This document shows positions 1 to 6,821 of a stretch of 18,899 nucleotides of DNA, in pieces. Position numbers and translations under genes: made by a program. The notes under the pieces are model-generated. The model was not told the DNA's origin. It ran no database searches and saw nothing but the letters and a program-made list of their open reading frames with translations. Each line of letters starts with the position of its first letter. The first letter of the stretch is position 1. This DNA comes from Candidatus Levyibacteriota bacterium (GTDB lineage Bacteria > Patescibacteria > Microgenomatia > Levybacterales > UBA12049): contig PPGL01000080.1 of assembly GCA_003173915.1 (NCBI GenBank), positions 1 to 18,899 on the forward strand. The letters are read 5' to 3'.

Positions 1-118
1 AGGTTCCTTCTCCTTTTAGGAGAAGGTTAGGATGAGGTTTGTGAAAACCTGAAGTTCCTTGTAATGCAACCTCACCCTTGCCCTCTCCTAAGAGGAGAGG
101 GGATTTTATTGATGTCAT
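1..118. repeat. Palindromic repeat inside murL (AGGAGAGG type), truncated by window edge
   Basis: Two GC-richer arms form a large imperfect inverted repeat: the left arm at 1-40 with CTCCTTTTAGGAG, and the right arm at 80-118 with the perfect small palindrome CCTCTCCTAAGAGGAGAGG. They are joined by GAGGTT...AACCTC. Composition differs from the surrounding AT-rich DNA. The element is translated in frame as the tail of the visible murL. It resembles the small palindromic repeats dispersed in many bacterial genomes (family knowledge, not checked here). Confidence 0.75.
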
Positions 119-1111
119 AGGATTTATACGAAAATTTCGATTACAACTCGAAAAGTATGGAAAATACTGCTCGTATTTGCTAAATAATTGTGCGATTTTA
201 ATTTCATGAAATGGTCGAAGAAGCGAAAAATATGTCTTCTCTTGTGTGATGTTTTCTTTTACATATTCTCCAAACATTTTCTCGAATTCTTCAGATTTAC
301 TCCATTGATGATTAATTTCTGTTCCAAGGTACTCTACATTTCCATAGTTGGCGCTTTTCTCATTTGATGTGATGAGGTACTCATAATCGTACAAAAATGC
401 AGCAAGAAGTCCAATAAAAGCCCACACTGCAGAGATTGGAATATGGCCATTGTACATATTTGGTTGAGAGTTAAGTGTTAAGAGTTGAGGGTCAAGAATT
501 CGGGTAATGACTAGTTGCTCTGCTCCAACTATTTTTGCGGTTTGTTGTTGTATGTCCGAACTATTCACCATAAAGAGTGTAAATGGTTTGTGAGCTTTTT
601 TTAGAAGTTCTGCAGATACAATTGAATCCTTTCCCCCACCGAAAAAAAGTAAGCTTTTGTCATCCCGACCAAGCGAGGAGCGCGTGGAGGGATCTTTTGC
701 ACCAGACATTGTTGTATGAGATTCCTCGACTACGCTCGGAATGACAGGTGAGTCGGAATATGGAAATGTCACCAATTCTCTAAAATCTATCTTATTCTTG
801 TAGAAAAACTCTCCAAGACCTCTTGTATAAAGAGTATTCCAGAATTCTGCTTGGGTTTTGGTGAGTCTGAATGTTTGGGGAAGTTCTATTGTCTTTGCAC
901 ATGTTGTTTTCCAATAACTCATTCCCAGGACAAGAAGAAGGCTGTCAAGGATGGCGGAGGGCGTAAGGTTTAGGGTATAGGGTTTAGTTGGAAATGATAA
1001 AGTTTCGGTGAAATCATAGGTTTTCTCTGGAGTTTGGAGTTGGTAAAAAAAAGATGCACTTCCCTGTTTGGTATTTAGTTCATGTTTTACAAAGCGAAAT
1101 GTTGTCTGCAT
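1..1111 (-). CDS. murL: UDP-MurNAc-L-Ala-L-Glu epimerase, MurL family (C-terminus outside window)
   Basis: MurL enzymes convert the terminal L-Glu of UDP-MurNAc-L-Ala-L-Glu to D-Glu in cytoplasmic peptidoglycan precursor synthesis, using an ATP-pyrophosphatase-type fold. The minus strand is open from 1111 to base 1 (about 370 codons) and shows family hallmarks in order: FFGGGKDS (about residues 156-163), ITRILDP, NGHIPISAVWA, ITSNEKSANYGN, INHQWSKS, YFSLLRPFHE and FSSCNRNF. The expected C-terminal Trp-Cys/Cys motif lies beyond the window. Start ATG 1111 gives MQTTFRFVKHE; an in-frame GTG at 1150 is the alternative. No convincing -10 was found at the usual spacing. Oddly, two palindromic repeats lie inside the frame: about residues 121-151 are encoded by the repeat at 659-746, just before the PP-loop, and the residues after NRNFRINP are encoded by the repeat at 1-118. 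Neither introduces a stop, so the gene may still be functional. Confidence 0.82.
   Translation of the reverse strand, partial: MQTTFRFVKHELNTKQGSASFFYQLQTPEKTYDFTETLSFPTKPYTLNLTPSAILDSLLLVLGMSYWKTTCAKTIELPQTFRLTKTQAEFWNTLYTRGLGEFFYKNKIDFRELVTFPYSDSPVIPSVVEESHTTMSGAKDPSTRSSLGRDDKSLLFFGGGKDSIVSAELLKKAHKPFTLFMVNSSDIQQQTAKIVGAEQLVITRILDPQLLTLNSQPNMYNGHIPISAVWAFIGLLAAFLYDYEYLITSNEKSANYGNVEYLGTEINHQWSKSEEFEKMFGEYVKENITQEKTYFSLLRPFHEIKIAQLFSKYEQYFPYFSSCNRNFRINPMTSIKSPLLLGEGKGEVALQGTSGFHKPHPNLLLKGEGT
659..746. repeat. Palindromic REP-like repeat inside murL (GTCATyCCGA ends)
   Basis: The ends are inverted: GTCATCCCGA at 659 and TCGGAATGAC ending near 745. Inside, GCGAGGAGCGCGTGGAGGGAT faces ATTCCTCGACTACGCTCGG as an imperfect complement. 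The class is familiar as a dispersed palindromic repeat. On the murL strand it encodes about 30 extra residues containing VIPSVVEES and KDPSTRSSLGRDD, with no stop and no frame change. Confidence 0.85.
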
Positions 1112-1252
1112 GTTAAGAAGATCACTGCTGATCGTAATGGGTTCCTTCACGCCCTTAAGGTAGTTCAGGATGACATGTTCATGTTTAAAATTTTACATGA
1201 CCATGTCAATTATAGCGATTTTGACCTGTTTTTGCTACAATTGAGCTAGAAA

Positions 1253-1326
1253 GGACGATTAGCTCAGTTGGCTAGAGCATCTCATTTACACTGAGAGGGT
1301 CTGGGGTTCGAGTCCCTAATCGTCCA
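1253..1326 (+). tRNA. tRNA-Val (anticodon UAC)
   Basis: A full cloverleaf can be drawn. Acceptor GGACGAT (1253-1259) pairs with ATCGTCC (1319-1325), and A1326 is the discriminator base. The D stem is GCTC/GAGC. The anticodon stem TCTCA/TGAGA holds loop TTTACAC, giving anticodon TAC. The T arm has loop TTCGAGT. CCA is not encoded. The gene lies between murL (-) and a PhzF-like gene (-). Its last bases, GTCCA, followed by CT, are the same as the core of the dispersed repeat family that fills the rest of the window. Confidence 0.96.
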
Positions 1327-1400
1327 CTTGAGGCTAAAAATTGAAACACTTCTCTATTTTTCTTAAATTCTGAGGCTAAATTGGTTCGAGTACTTGGTTC
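1320..1400 (+). repeat. Dispersed repeat, copy 1 (directly at the tRNA 3' end)
   Basis: Starting inside the tRNA acceptor, CGTCCACTTGAGGCTAAA is followed about 35 nt later by GAGGCTAAATTGGTTCGAGT. The same two-part order (GTCCACT, GARGCTAAA, spacer, second GAGGCTAA, GGTTCAAGTCC) occurs near 4313-4390 and 9088-9170, and in altered form near 6724-6810. A TATAAT at 1419-1424 follows but no gene start lies downstream of it. Confidence 0.7.
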
Positions 1401-1423
1401 TCTATTGATGTAGTTTGCTATAA

Positions 1424-2287
1424 TTAGTGGAGTTCAATTTCTTCTTTTCCGTAGATAACACAATATCCACCAACTTTTACCTCATTAGACACGTTAACAT
1501 ACATTTTCCCAGCTTTGTCCATGTTATATCCTTGCTCAATAACAAAGTTGTCCTTATTGAGAAGATTATGTTTTTTCAAATAACACCCTAATGCTCCAGC
1601 AGCAACTCCCGTGACTGGATCTTCGTTAATATCTGCTAATGGATTAAACTGACGTGCGCAAAAGTCTGAATCATTTTCTTTGGTCTCTGTTGTATATGGA
1701 TAGATTCCTCTTGCATTGCTACTTCTACAATATTCTTTAATACCTTCCAAATCTGGTTTGATTCTCATTAATGCTTCATAAGAAGTAATTGGGACAATAA
1801 GTTTTGGTGTACCTGTAGAAACAGTTTGTATTGACTGATCTAAAATATCTTTCTTTGAGATGCCAAGGAGGCTTGCTATCAACTCTCTATCTGTTTCTTC
1901 TGGAAAAAATTCAGGATCTTTCTGTGTCATAACAATAAGTCCATTTTTGTAGCCTGTTACGGGAAGAGCCCCTGCTAACGTTTCCTGTATAACAGTTACT
2001 TCATCTTGTTTATCAAAAGAAAGTTTTCCTGTTTCAACCATTACATGAAATGTGGCAAGTGTTGCATGACCACAAAATGCAACTTCTTTTTCTGGAGCAA
2101 AAAATCTATTCTTATACGTTGCTTTTTCTGATTTCTGAATAAATGCAGATTCAGAGAAGTTTAATTTTTTTGCAATACTAAGCATTTGTTCATCCGTTAG
2201 ATTATCTGCATTTAAGATTATTCCTGTTGGATTACCTTGTTTTGGATCTTTGGTAAAAGATTTTACGAGGATAACAGAGACTTTCAT
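1424..2287 (-). CDS. PhzF-family isomerase/epimerase-like protein
   Basis: A 287-residue protein of the usual length for the PhzF (diaminopimelate-epimerase-like) fold. Visible family features: QGNPTGIIL near the N-terminus, NFSESAFI with the glutamate that serves as catalytic acid/base in PhzF (about residue 46), FCGHATLAT (about 72-80) and DPVTGVAAGALGCYL (about 223-237). The true substrate of such stand-alone members is usually unknown; phenazine synthesis should not be assumed because no other phz gene is nearby. ATG at 2287 is preceded by TATACT ending 6 nt upstream, which predicts a leaderless transcript. It is a single-gene unit between the tRNA and the next repeat copy. Confidence 0.88.
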   Translation of the reverse strand: MKVSVILVKSFTKDPKQGNPTGIILNADNLTDEQMLSIAKKLNFSESAFIQKSEKATYKNRFFAPEKEVAFCGHATLATFHVMVETGKLSFDKQDEVTVIQETLAGALPVTGYKNGLIVMTQKDPEFFPEETDRELIASLLGISKKDILDQSIQTVSTGTPKLIVPITSYEALMRIKPDLEGIKEYCRSSNARGIYPYTTETKENDSDFCARQFNPLADINEDPVTGVAAGALGCYLKKHNLLNKDNFVIEQGYNMDKAGKMYVNVSNEVKVGGYCVIYGKEEIELH

Positions 2288-2293
2288 AAGAAG

Positions 2294-2299
2294 AGTATA
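2294..2299 (-). promoter_or_regulatory. -10 element for the PhzF-like gene
   Basis: TATACT on the minus strand, 6 nt before the ATG at 2287. No good -35 was found at 16-18 nt, so this rests on the -10 and its spacing. Confidence 0.5.
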
Positions 2300-2399
2300 T
2301 CAAAGATTAGCAAAGTAGGTTTCACAAAGTAGCCCCTACTGAGTTGCTTGAAGCATCGGATATTGCAGTTCTTCCATTGCATCAGAGATTCTTTTCAAT

Positions 2400-2475
2400 G
2401 AGAAATACAATCTGTTCGAGAAATCATCCCAGTTGTCCACAGATAATGATTAGATTGTCAAATCAATCTAAATTA
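2400..2475 (+). repeat. Dispersed repeat, partial copy with hairpin arm
   Basis: TTGTCCACAGATAATGA is followed by TTAGATTG (2450-2457), six bases, and CAATCTAA (2464-2471), a perfect 8-bp stem. Only the 3' part of the repeat consensus is recognisable. It fills most of the 219-nt gap between two minus-strand genes. Confidence 0.6.
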
Positions 2476-2506
2476 AGCTCTCTAGAAAGATTGAGGTGTT
2501 AGAAGA

Positions 2507-3057
2507 TTAATTTAATCCAAATATTCCAGAAACCATTCCTTGCGTTGCTGGAGAAACATTATTTATAAATTTAACAAATTCTGGAGCTGCTTCAGCTGCT
2601 TTTGTAACCTTATTACCTGCTTCTAAAACTTGCGCTTCAGTTGGTTGAGTGTTTGAATCATAAAACATATTTGCTGAATCTTGAGCAGCTCGCCTAATGG
2701 CTTTTAAATATGCTAAAGCTCCCATATGCTCTTTCACACTTGCTCTCATCGCTAACCCATTCATTTTTTGAGTATAGTCATCTCTTTTTGCAGCAATTTC
2801 TCCATCTGCTCTTCTTCCTTGTTGTGCTCTTGTAGATCGAACTCCTAACTCAAAATAGAAAAACCCAGTAAATATCATTGTTGCACCTGAACCTAAATCA
2901 AATGCTTCCTGTGCGATTCTTCTAATAAGTGGTCTTAAAGCAATCCCTTCTTGCTGCTGGACTTGATAACTTCCCTGTTCAAGAATTTGTTTTTTTGATC
3001 TGCAGTATAAGCATCCGAAATTTGATGTTGATTCCAACGAGGACTTTCTTTTGTCAT
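2507..3057 (-). pseudogene. Membrane-anchored protein of unknown function, one-base frameshift
   Basis: The product is not recognised. A strong promoter and a leaderless ATG at 3057 open a frame starting MTKESPRWNQHQ, but this soon stops. The main frame, uninterrupted from 3037 to 2507, has no good start of its own. One extra A in the A7 run (T7 on the plus strand, 2990-2996) joins them into a 183-aa protein that continues ...ADQKKQILEQGSYQVQQQEG. The joined protein has one hydrophobic segment (GATMIFTGFFYFELGV, about residues 58-73), a basic Q/R-rich stretch after it, and a mostly helical alanine-rich C-terminal half. The defect could be a real mutation, an assembly error or slippage. The alternative is a 176-aa protein from TTG 3037. 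Confidence 0.6.
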
Positions 3058-3063
3058 GGAAGG

Positions 3064-3093
3064 ACTATATCACAAAGTGCACTTCGCAGTCAA
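3064..3093 (-). promoter_or_regulatory. Promoter of the frameshifted membrane-protein gene
   Basis: Minus strand TTGACT (3093-3088), 18-nt spacer, TATAGT (3069-3064), then 6 nt to the ATG at 3057. This near-consensus promoter supports 3057, rather than the TTG at 3037, as the start. Confidence 0.7.
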
Positions 3094-3147
3094 ACTATGA
3101 GATTTTAATTCCAAGGAGTGGAGGGAGTTAGAAAATTATGGATACAA

Positions 3148-3217
3148 AATGTTTGACTCCAACTTTTTTCTGAAATGTCCACAGATGAGATTAGGTTTTC
3201 AGAGTAATCTAAAGACG
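3148..3217 (+). repeat. Dispersed repeat, 3' part with hairpin arm
   Basis: GACTCCAACTTTTTTCTG then AAATGTCCACAGATGAG, followed by TTAGGTT...AATCTAA, a hairpin with one G-U pair. It lies between two divergent genes, in the same orientation as all other copies. Confidence 0.7.
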
Positions 3218-3244
3218 CAGCCTCCTTGCTTAGTTTGAAGGCTA

Positions 3245-3273
3245 TTGATTTATTGGATACAATTTGATACAGT
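3245..3273 (+). promoter_or_regulatory. Promoter of the duplicated small-protein gene
   Basis: TTGATT (3245-3250), 17-nt spacer, TACAGT (3268-3273), then 6 nt to the ATG at 3280. This predicts a leaderless mRNA. Confidence 0.55.
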
Positions 3274-3279
3274 AATTCC

Positions 3280-3693
3280 ATGTCGAGAGGGAAAGATACT
3301 AGACAACAAGGAGTAAGTTTTAGAGAAGTACTCCTTAATATTGTTCCAGGAAGAAAAGCCAGAAGGAATGCTGCATTATTGCAGCAACGTTCTAGTGAAG
3401 CTGTTGCTCAAAACTATCAAGAACTAGTAAGTCAAGGTCAAAGAGTTGCACAAGGAGATTCACAATCATTATTAGAGCAACGATTTAATGAAGCTGTTGC
3501 TCAAAACTATCAGCAACTAGTAGCCTTAGGTAAAAGACATATGCAAGGAGATTCTGCAGCATTTGCTGAGCTTCTAAGAAGAACGGACGAAGTAGCTCAA
3601 ACGGTACATCCCCAATCAGCTGTAGGGCAAGCTTTTATCAAATATGGTCTACTCAGACCTGATGAGTTTGTTAGAAATGAAGAAAACAAGTAG
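3280..3693 (+). CDS. Small basic protein with a 31-residue tandem duplication, unknown function
   Basis: A 137-aa soluble protein, not recognised. The N-terminus is basic (MSRGKDTRQQ, PGRKARRN). Residues 33-63 and 64-94 are a direct duplication: both contain EAVAQNYQ, (E/Q)LV and QGDS, and the DNA is also nearly identical over long stretches, so the duplication is recent. The repeats look alpha-helical and glutamine-rich. The C-terminus is LLRPDEFVRNEENK. There is no signal peptide or membrane segment. It is a single-gene unit flanked by repeat copies, starting at the predicted transcription start. No function is proposed. Confidence 0.75.
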   Translation: MSRGKDTRQQGVSFREVLLNIVPGRKARRNAALLQQRSSEAVAQNYQELVSQGQRVAQGDSQSLLEQRFNEAVAQNYQQLVALGKRHMQGDSAAFAELLRRTDEVAQTVHPQSAVGQAFIKYGLLRPDEFVRNEENK

Positions 3694-3712
3694 TACTCTC
3701 ACACCTCTTTGT

Positions 3713-3865
3713 GTTTCCAATACTTTCCTGTGATACTACTCCAAAGCCAATTTGTGGCTAAACTGTAGTATTTCTCCCCATTTCCAAATGTACTCCTCAA
3801 CTCGGTTCCAAGTTTTTCTGAAATGCACACAGTTCATAATTAGATTGATTTGATAATCTAATTGT
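3713..3865 (+). repeat. Dispersed repeat, full-length copy with hairpin arm
   Basis: Order of blocks: GTTTCCAATACTTTCCTGTG, CCAAAGCCAATTTGTGGCTA, CATTTCCAAATGTACTCC, CTCGGTTCCAAGTTTTTCTG, AAATGCACACAG, then a perfect 9-bp hairpin, AATTAGATT (3838-3846) / AATCTAATT (3855-3863), with an 8-nt loop. Confidence 0.8.
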
Positions 3866-3901
3866 AGTTAGTAATTTTGTCTGAAAATGATTAAATAATA
3901 A

Positions 3902-3930
3902 TTGACTCTGACTACAGGGTATGATATTAT
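3902..3930 (+). promoter_or_regulatory. Promoter of the 75-aa membrane protein gene
   Basis: TTGACT (3902-3907), 17-nt spacer, TATTAT (3925-3930). The ATG is 9 nt further on, so the 5' leader would be only about 3 nt. Confidence 0.7.
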
Positions 3931-3939
3931 TTGGTAGTT

Positions 3940-4167
3940 ATGGCAGCGATAGAGTCTACAAGTGGAGAAGCAGGAAAAAACTACCCAAAATTCCAAGGTC
4001 CTGAGAATCCAATTACTGGGTTAAGAAGAACAGCTCGTTTATTATCAGGAACAGAAAAAGGAACTACTACTATGTCTGTGGCAGATACATTTAACATATT
4101 GACTTTTGCGGTTGTTACGGCTATAGCAGCTATAGCTCTTTCGAAAAGAAGAAATTCTAGAAAATAA
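3940..4167 (+). CDS. Small single-pass membrane protein, unknown function
   Basis: A 75-aa protein from ATG 3940. A TTG nine bases upstream is in frame but directly abuts the -10 and is unlikely to be transcribed. The N-terminal 45 residues are polar (AIESTSGEAGKNYPKFQGP). A hydrophobic segment follows (FNILTFAVVTAIAAIAL, about residues 51-67), and the protein ends in a basic tail, SKRRNSRK. This suggests a C-terminally anchored protein with the basic tail inside and the N-terminus outside by the positive-inside rule. No family is recognised. It stands alone between two repeat copies. Confidence 0.65.
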   Translation: MAAIESTSGEAGKNYPKFQGPENPITGLRRTARLLSGTEKGTTTMSVADTFNILTFAVVTAIAAIALSKRRNSRK

Positions 4168-4198
4168 CTTCAAATTGTAAAATTCACTATTACACATT

Positions 4199-4392
4199 GT
4201 TTCTAATACTTCTCTGTGTTACTTGCTCAAGGCAGATTCGTGGTTATTCTGAAGTATAGGGAACCAGTGAAATATGTACTTCTCCATTCGGTTCCAACTT
4301 ATTTCTGAAATGTCCACTCGAAGATAAATTTCAATCTCCAATTTACTTTAGGATAAAAGTTGAGGCTAATCTGGTTCAAGTCCCTGATTCCC
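4199..4392 (+). repeat. Dispersed repeat, full-length copy with T-arm-like end
   Basis: Blocks in order: GTTTCTAATACTTCTCTGTG, GGCAGATTCGTGGTTA, ATTCGGTTCCAACTTATTTC, TGAAATGTCCACTCGAAG, then GAGGCTAATCTGGTTCAAG and TCCCTGATTCCC. The last piece matches the T arm and acceptor of the tRNA-Val at most positions. The 359-nt gap 4168-4526 holds this repeat, a small hairpin at 4458-4472 (TGCCTTT/AAAGGCA) and the promoter of the next gene. Confidence 0.8.
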
Positions 4393-4491
4393 TTTGACAC
4401 CTAATATAAGTTAGCATGACGATGCACGTATTTGAGAAAAAGAACGTTGGGAAGATTTGCCTTTAAAAGGCATTTGTCGGTCAATACTGTA

Positions 4492-4520
4492 TTGATATTA
4501 TAAGATATTTTTTATATACT
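4492..4520 (+). promoter_or_regulatory. Promoter of the 365-aa protein gene
   Basis: TTGATA (4492-4497), 17-nt spacer, TATACT (4515-4520), 6 nt to the ATG at 4527. Leaderless start. Confidence 0.75.
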
Positions 4521-4526
4521 ATACAA

Positions 4527-5624
4527 ATGCCAAATTTTGTTGTACAGGCAAAAGAACAATTACGTCATCATATTCCTATTCCAGATTTACACAAACGTAA
4601 AGCCTTGTCTGAAAGAGAAATAACATATTTCCCAGTAGGATATTATGTAAAAGATCCTCGAATTGAAGCATTAGGAAACGTTTCTAATATCACTTTTATT
4701 GCTGGTGGGAAAATGCCTGATTTTGTCAATGTGCCTGACACAGTTTTTCCTCGAAGCACGTCATTTGATGAAGCAAGAAGTCTCATAACTGATGCTTATT
4801 TAAGTCAAAATAACCAACCACCAACTTTTTTGAATCTGGATACCTATGATAATATGCAAGCTCAACGTGCTGGAATACTTAGTTATCTTAATCAAGTTTA
4901 TGAAACAACAATTGCAGAAGATAAACCAGATAATATTATTTTCAATGTCTGTTCCGGTGCCGCAGGTTTTGATATGAATTTCGTATGGGCTCTAAAAGAG
5001 CTGCAGCGATTAAAAGAAAATGCTTCAGGAAAACCACGTGTCTACATTAACGTTATTTTGCCTTACAGTGTTGAATCAGCACGAAGATACTCTGTTAATA
5101 ACGGTATTCAACGACAAGAATATTTGGAACAGTTTGATTGGCTTGTAGGCAATGCTAGATCAGAAGATCCTACTGTATTTATTAGTGAACCAAAAAGAAT
5201 TCCATATTTTCCCTTTGACCGTTTTAAAAATAAATTTCTCGGTGCACCTGATGAAAGAGAAATGCATGGGAGAGGAAGACGTATCAACAGAGATGATAAT
5301 CAAATTTATGCAGATGTCATTGACGAGATGTTTTCATATGCTTTTGCTATTGGAGCAACAGACAATAATTTTAGTAGGGTAAGAGTTATTGTAGGGGACG
5401 CTTTAAAAGCTTCAAAAGTGCTTGTAGGTGGATCTCGTCATATCCTTGCGTGTGCACAAAGAGCGGGTATTCCATTTGAAAATGTACAGCAAATTCCAGA
5501 TGGTTTACAAGACCCAATACTGCTTACGTCAGAATTCTATAACGAAATAAATCCAGCAGCATATGCAAATTACTTTAGTGCAATTAACACACGGCTACAA
5601 AATTATCTTCGTAGACAAAGATAA
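4527..5624 (+). CDS. Protein of unknown function, 365 aa, Rossmann-like central part
   Basis: Not recognised. It is a soluble cytoplasmic protein with no signal peptide. The middle of the protein alternates short hydrophobic strands with helices: NITFIAGGKMPDF (about 53-65), PTFLNLDTYDN, DNIIFNVCSGAAGFDMNF (about 135-152) followed by helix WALKELQRLKEN, then RVYINVILPYSVESARRY. This pattern, with a glycine-containing turn after the NVCSGAAGFD strand, suggests a nucleotide-binding alpha/beta fold, but no catalytic motif can be assigned. A basic segment (MHGRGRRINRDD) lies near residues 246-257 and the C-terminus is LRRQR. It is a single-gene unit with a clear promoter, flanked by repeat copies. 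Confidence 0.7.
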   Translation: MPNFVVQAKEQLRHHIPIPDLHKRKALSEREITYFPVGYYVKDPRIEALGNVSNITFIAGGKMPDFVNVPDTVFPRSTSFDEARSLITDAYLSQNNQPPTFLNLDTYDNMQAQRAGILSYLNQVYETTIAEDKPDNIIFNVCSGAAGFDMNFVWALKELQRLKENASGKPRVYINVILPYSVESARRYSVNNGIQRQEYLEQFDWLVGNARSEDPTVFISEPKRIPYFPFDRFKNKFLGAPDEREMHGRGRRINRDDNQIYADVIDEMFSYAFAIGATDNNFSRVRVIVGDALKASKVLVGGSRHILACAQRAGIPFENVQQIPDGLQDPILLTSEFYNEINPAAYANYFSAINTRLQNYLRRQR

Positions 5625-5674
5625 GCGGTTGGTTTATTAAGGAGTTTTTGGCAAAATAGATTAGAAATTTGTTG

Positions 5675-5793
5675 TGTTCGAGTACTTGCTTGTAATACAA
5701 CTCTAAAGTTAATCATGGCTAATTCTTAATACATCCACCACTTCAAATATATTTCTCCACTCGGTTCCAACATTTTTCTGATTTACACTAATT
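5675..5793 (+). repeat. Dispersed repeat copy
   Basis: Begins GTGTTCGAGTACTTGC (a T-arm-like variant of the usual GTTTCCAATACTTCC), then TAATCATGGCTAATTC, CACCACTTCAAATATATTTC and CTCGGTTCCAACATTTTTCTG. The GTCCAC core is degraded to TTTACAC. Confidence 0.75.
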
Positions 5794-5803
5794 ATTTTGC
5801 TGA

Positions 5804-5832
5804 TTGTCTAAATCCTATAGAAATGGTATCAT
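5804..5832 (+). promoter_or_regulatory. Promoter of the 248-aa protein gene
   Basis: TTGTCT (5804-5809), 17-nt spacer, TATCAT (5827-5832), 6 nt to the ATG at 5839. Leaderless start. Confidence 0.6.
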
Positions 5833-5838
5833 GTATAT

Positions 5839-6585
5839 ATGAATAACCCTCCAGATATACCAATGCAGATGTCTGTTGTTATGCAATCAATAAAACCTCA
5901 TAGTGTAAATTTGGCAGTAGAGAGAGTTTTAAGTAAGCCTTTCACTTCTGTTGTAACAAATGATCAAGTAAGGCAAAATATTGTTACTCAAGGAGATTTG
6001 CTCATGTTAGAACCTTTAGCTATGCCAGCTTGGGCAAGTTTGGATCAAATATTAATTAGCGCTCAATCCATATCACAACCATCTTTTTGGGAAGAAATGC
6101 TACAAGCGGCAGACCCTGCAGAAGCAGCTACTCTAATGGGAATGATGCACGTACCTGCACAAAATGATCTTGCGCTACGTATATCAGATAATAATGGTAG
6201 ATTTTTTTCTACGGCTGTGGCCTTCATGTTTCTTGTTGCTGCGGCAGGGGCTAATGCAGATTCTCTTCTCTCTCCTATTGGTTTACATGCAACTTCAAAA
6301 AAATCACTCGATGCCGCTTCTCAAATATTTCATTCTCCTGCCGTTACTCCCAATGATTTTATTGATAGACTTCTGATACTATTTCCGGAATCAAATTCTA
6401 ATATTGCTCCAGACTCTGCATTTAGACTTTTACTTGATAATGGTGCTTTTGAGAGAGTGTCTTTTGTTCGAGGAAGAAATGTTTGCCCAATCATAAAACC
6501 TACGCAGTTAATCTTTGAAGGATTTGGAAAAATGTTACGAACTCCTCAATACCAAGCATCGCTTAAACAAGTAGTTACTAAATAA
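5839..6585 (+). CDS. Protein of unknown function, 248 aa
   Basis: Not recognised. The N-terminal part is methionine- and proline-rich (MNNPPDIPMQMSVVMQ). There is a helical segment with SFWEEMLQAADPAEAATLMG (about 86-105) and one hydrophobic stretch, FFSTAVAFMFLVAAAGANA (about 122-140), which is either a buried helix or a membrane segment. The C-terminal half looks mixed alpha/beta (FIDRLLILFPES, AFRLLLDNGAFERVSFVRGR). There is no N-terminal signal peptide. ATG 5839 is at the predicted transcription start, so the start is well supported. It is a single-gene unit between two repeat copies; nothing in the context hints at a role. Confidence 0.7.
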   Translation: MNNPPDIPMQMSVVMQSIKPHSVNLAVERVLSKPFTSVVTNDQVRQNIVTQGDLLMLEPLAMPAWASLDQILISAQSISQPSFWEEMLQAADPAEAATLMGMMHVPAQNDLALRISDNNGRFFSTAVAFMFLVAAAGANADSLLSPIGLHATSKKSLDAASQIFHSPAVTPNDFIDRLLILFPESNSNIAPDSAFRLLLDNGAFERVSFVRGRNVCPIIKPTQLIFEGFGKMLRTPQYQASLKQVVTK

Positions 6586-6610
6586 CTTTTAATATTGTTT
6601 ATAGCAAATC

Positions 6611-6812
6611 GTTTCCAACACTTCCCTGTGCTACTCTCACAAAGCTAATTCATGGCTAAACCGTAAGATTTCCCACCACTTCCAGATATATTTTTCGAGG
6701 AGGTTCCAACTTTTTTCTGAAATGTCCACTAGTCATTTTGAGGCTAAATTTTTTGAGACTTCTTTATTCCTTTTGATTTTTGAATCTAAAAATGGTTCAA
6801 GTACCTAATCCT
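6611..6812 (+). repeat. Dispersed repeat, full-length copy with T-arm-like end
   Basis: GTTTCCAACACTTCCCTGTG, CAAAGCTAATTCATGGCTA, CCACCACTTCCAGATATATT, GGAGGTTCCAACTTTTTTC, TGAAATGTCCACTAG, TTGAGGCTAAAT, then ATGGTTCAAGTACCTAATCC near the end. It lies between convergent genes in the common plus orientation. Confidence 0.8.
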
Positions 6813-6821
6813 ATCTGGGAC

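Noticed and set aside
1419..1424. TATAAT on the plus strand as a promoter
   Set aside because: Nothing starts downstream on that strand; the following DNA is the 3' end of the opposite-strand PhzF-like gene.
5152..5382. Plus-strand ORF inside the 365-aa gene
   Set aside because: It is an alternative frame of a gene with a good promoter and start, and has no -10 or SD of its own.
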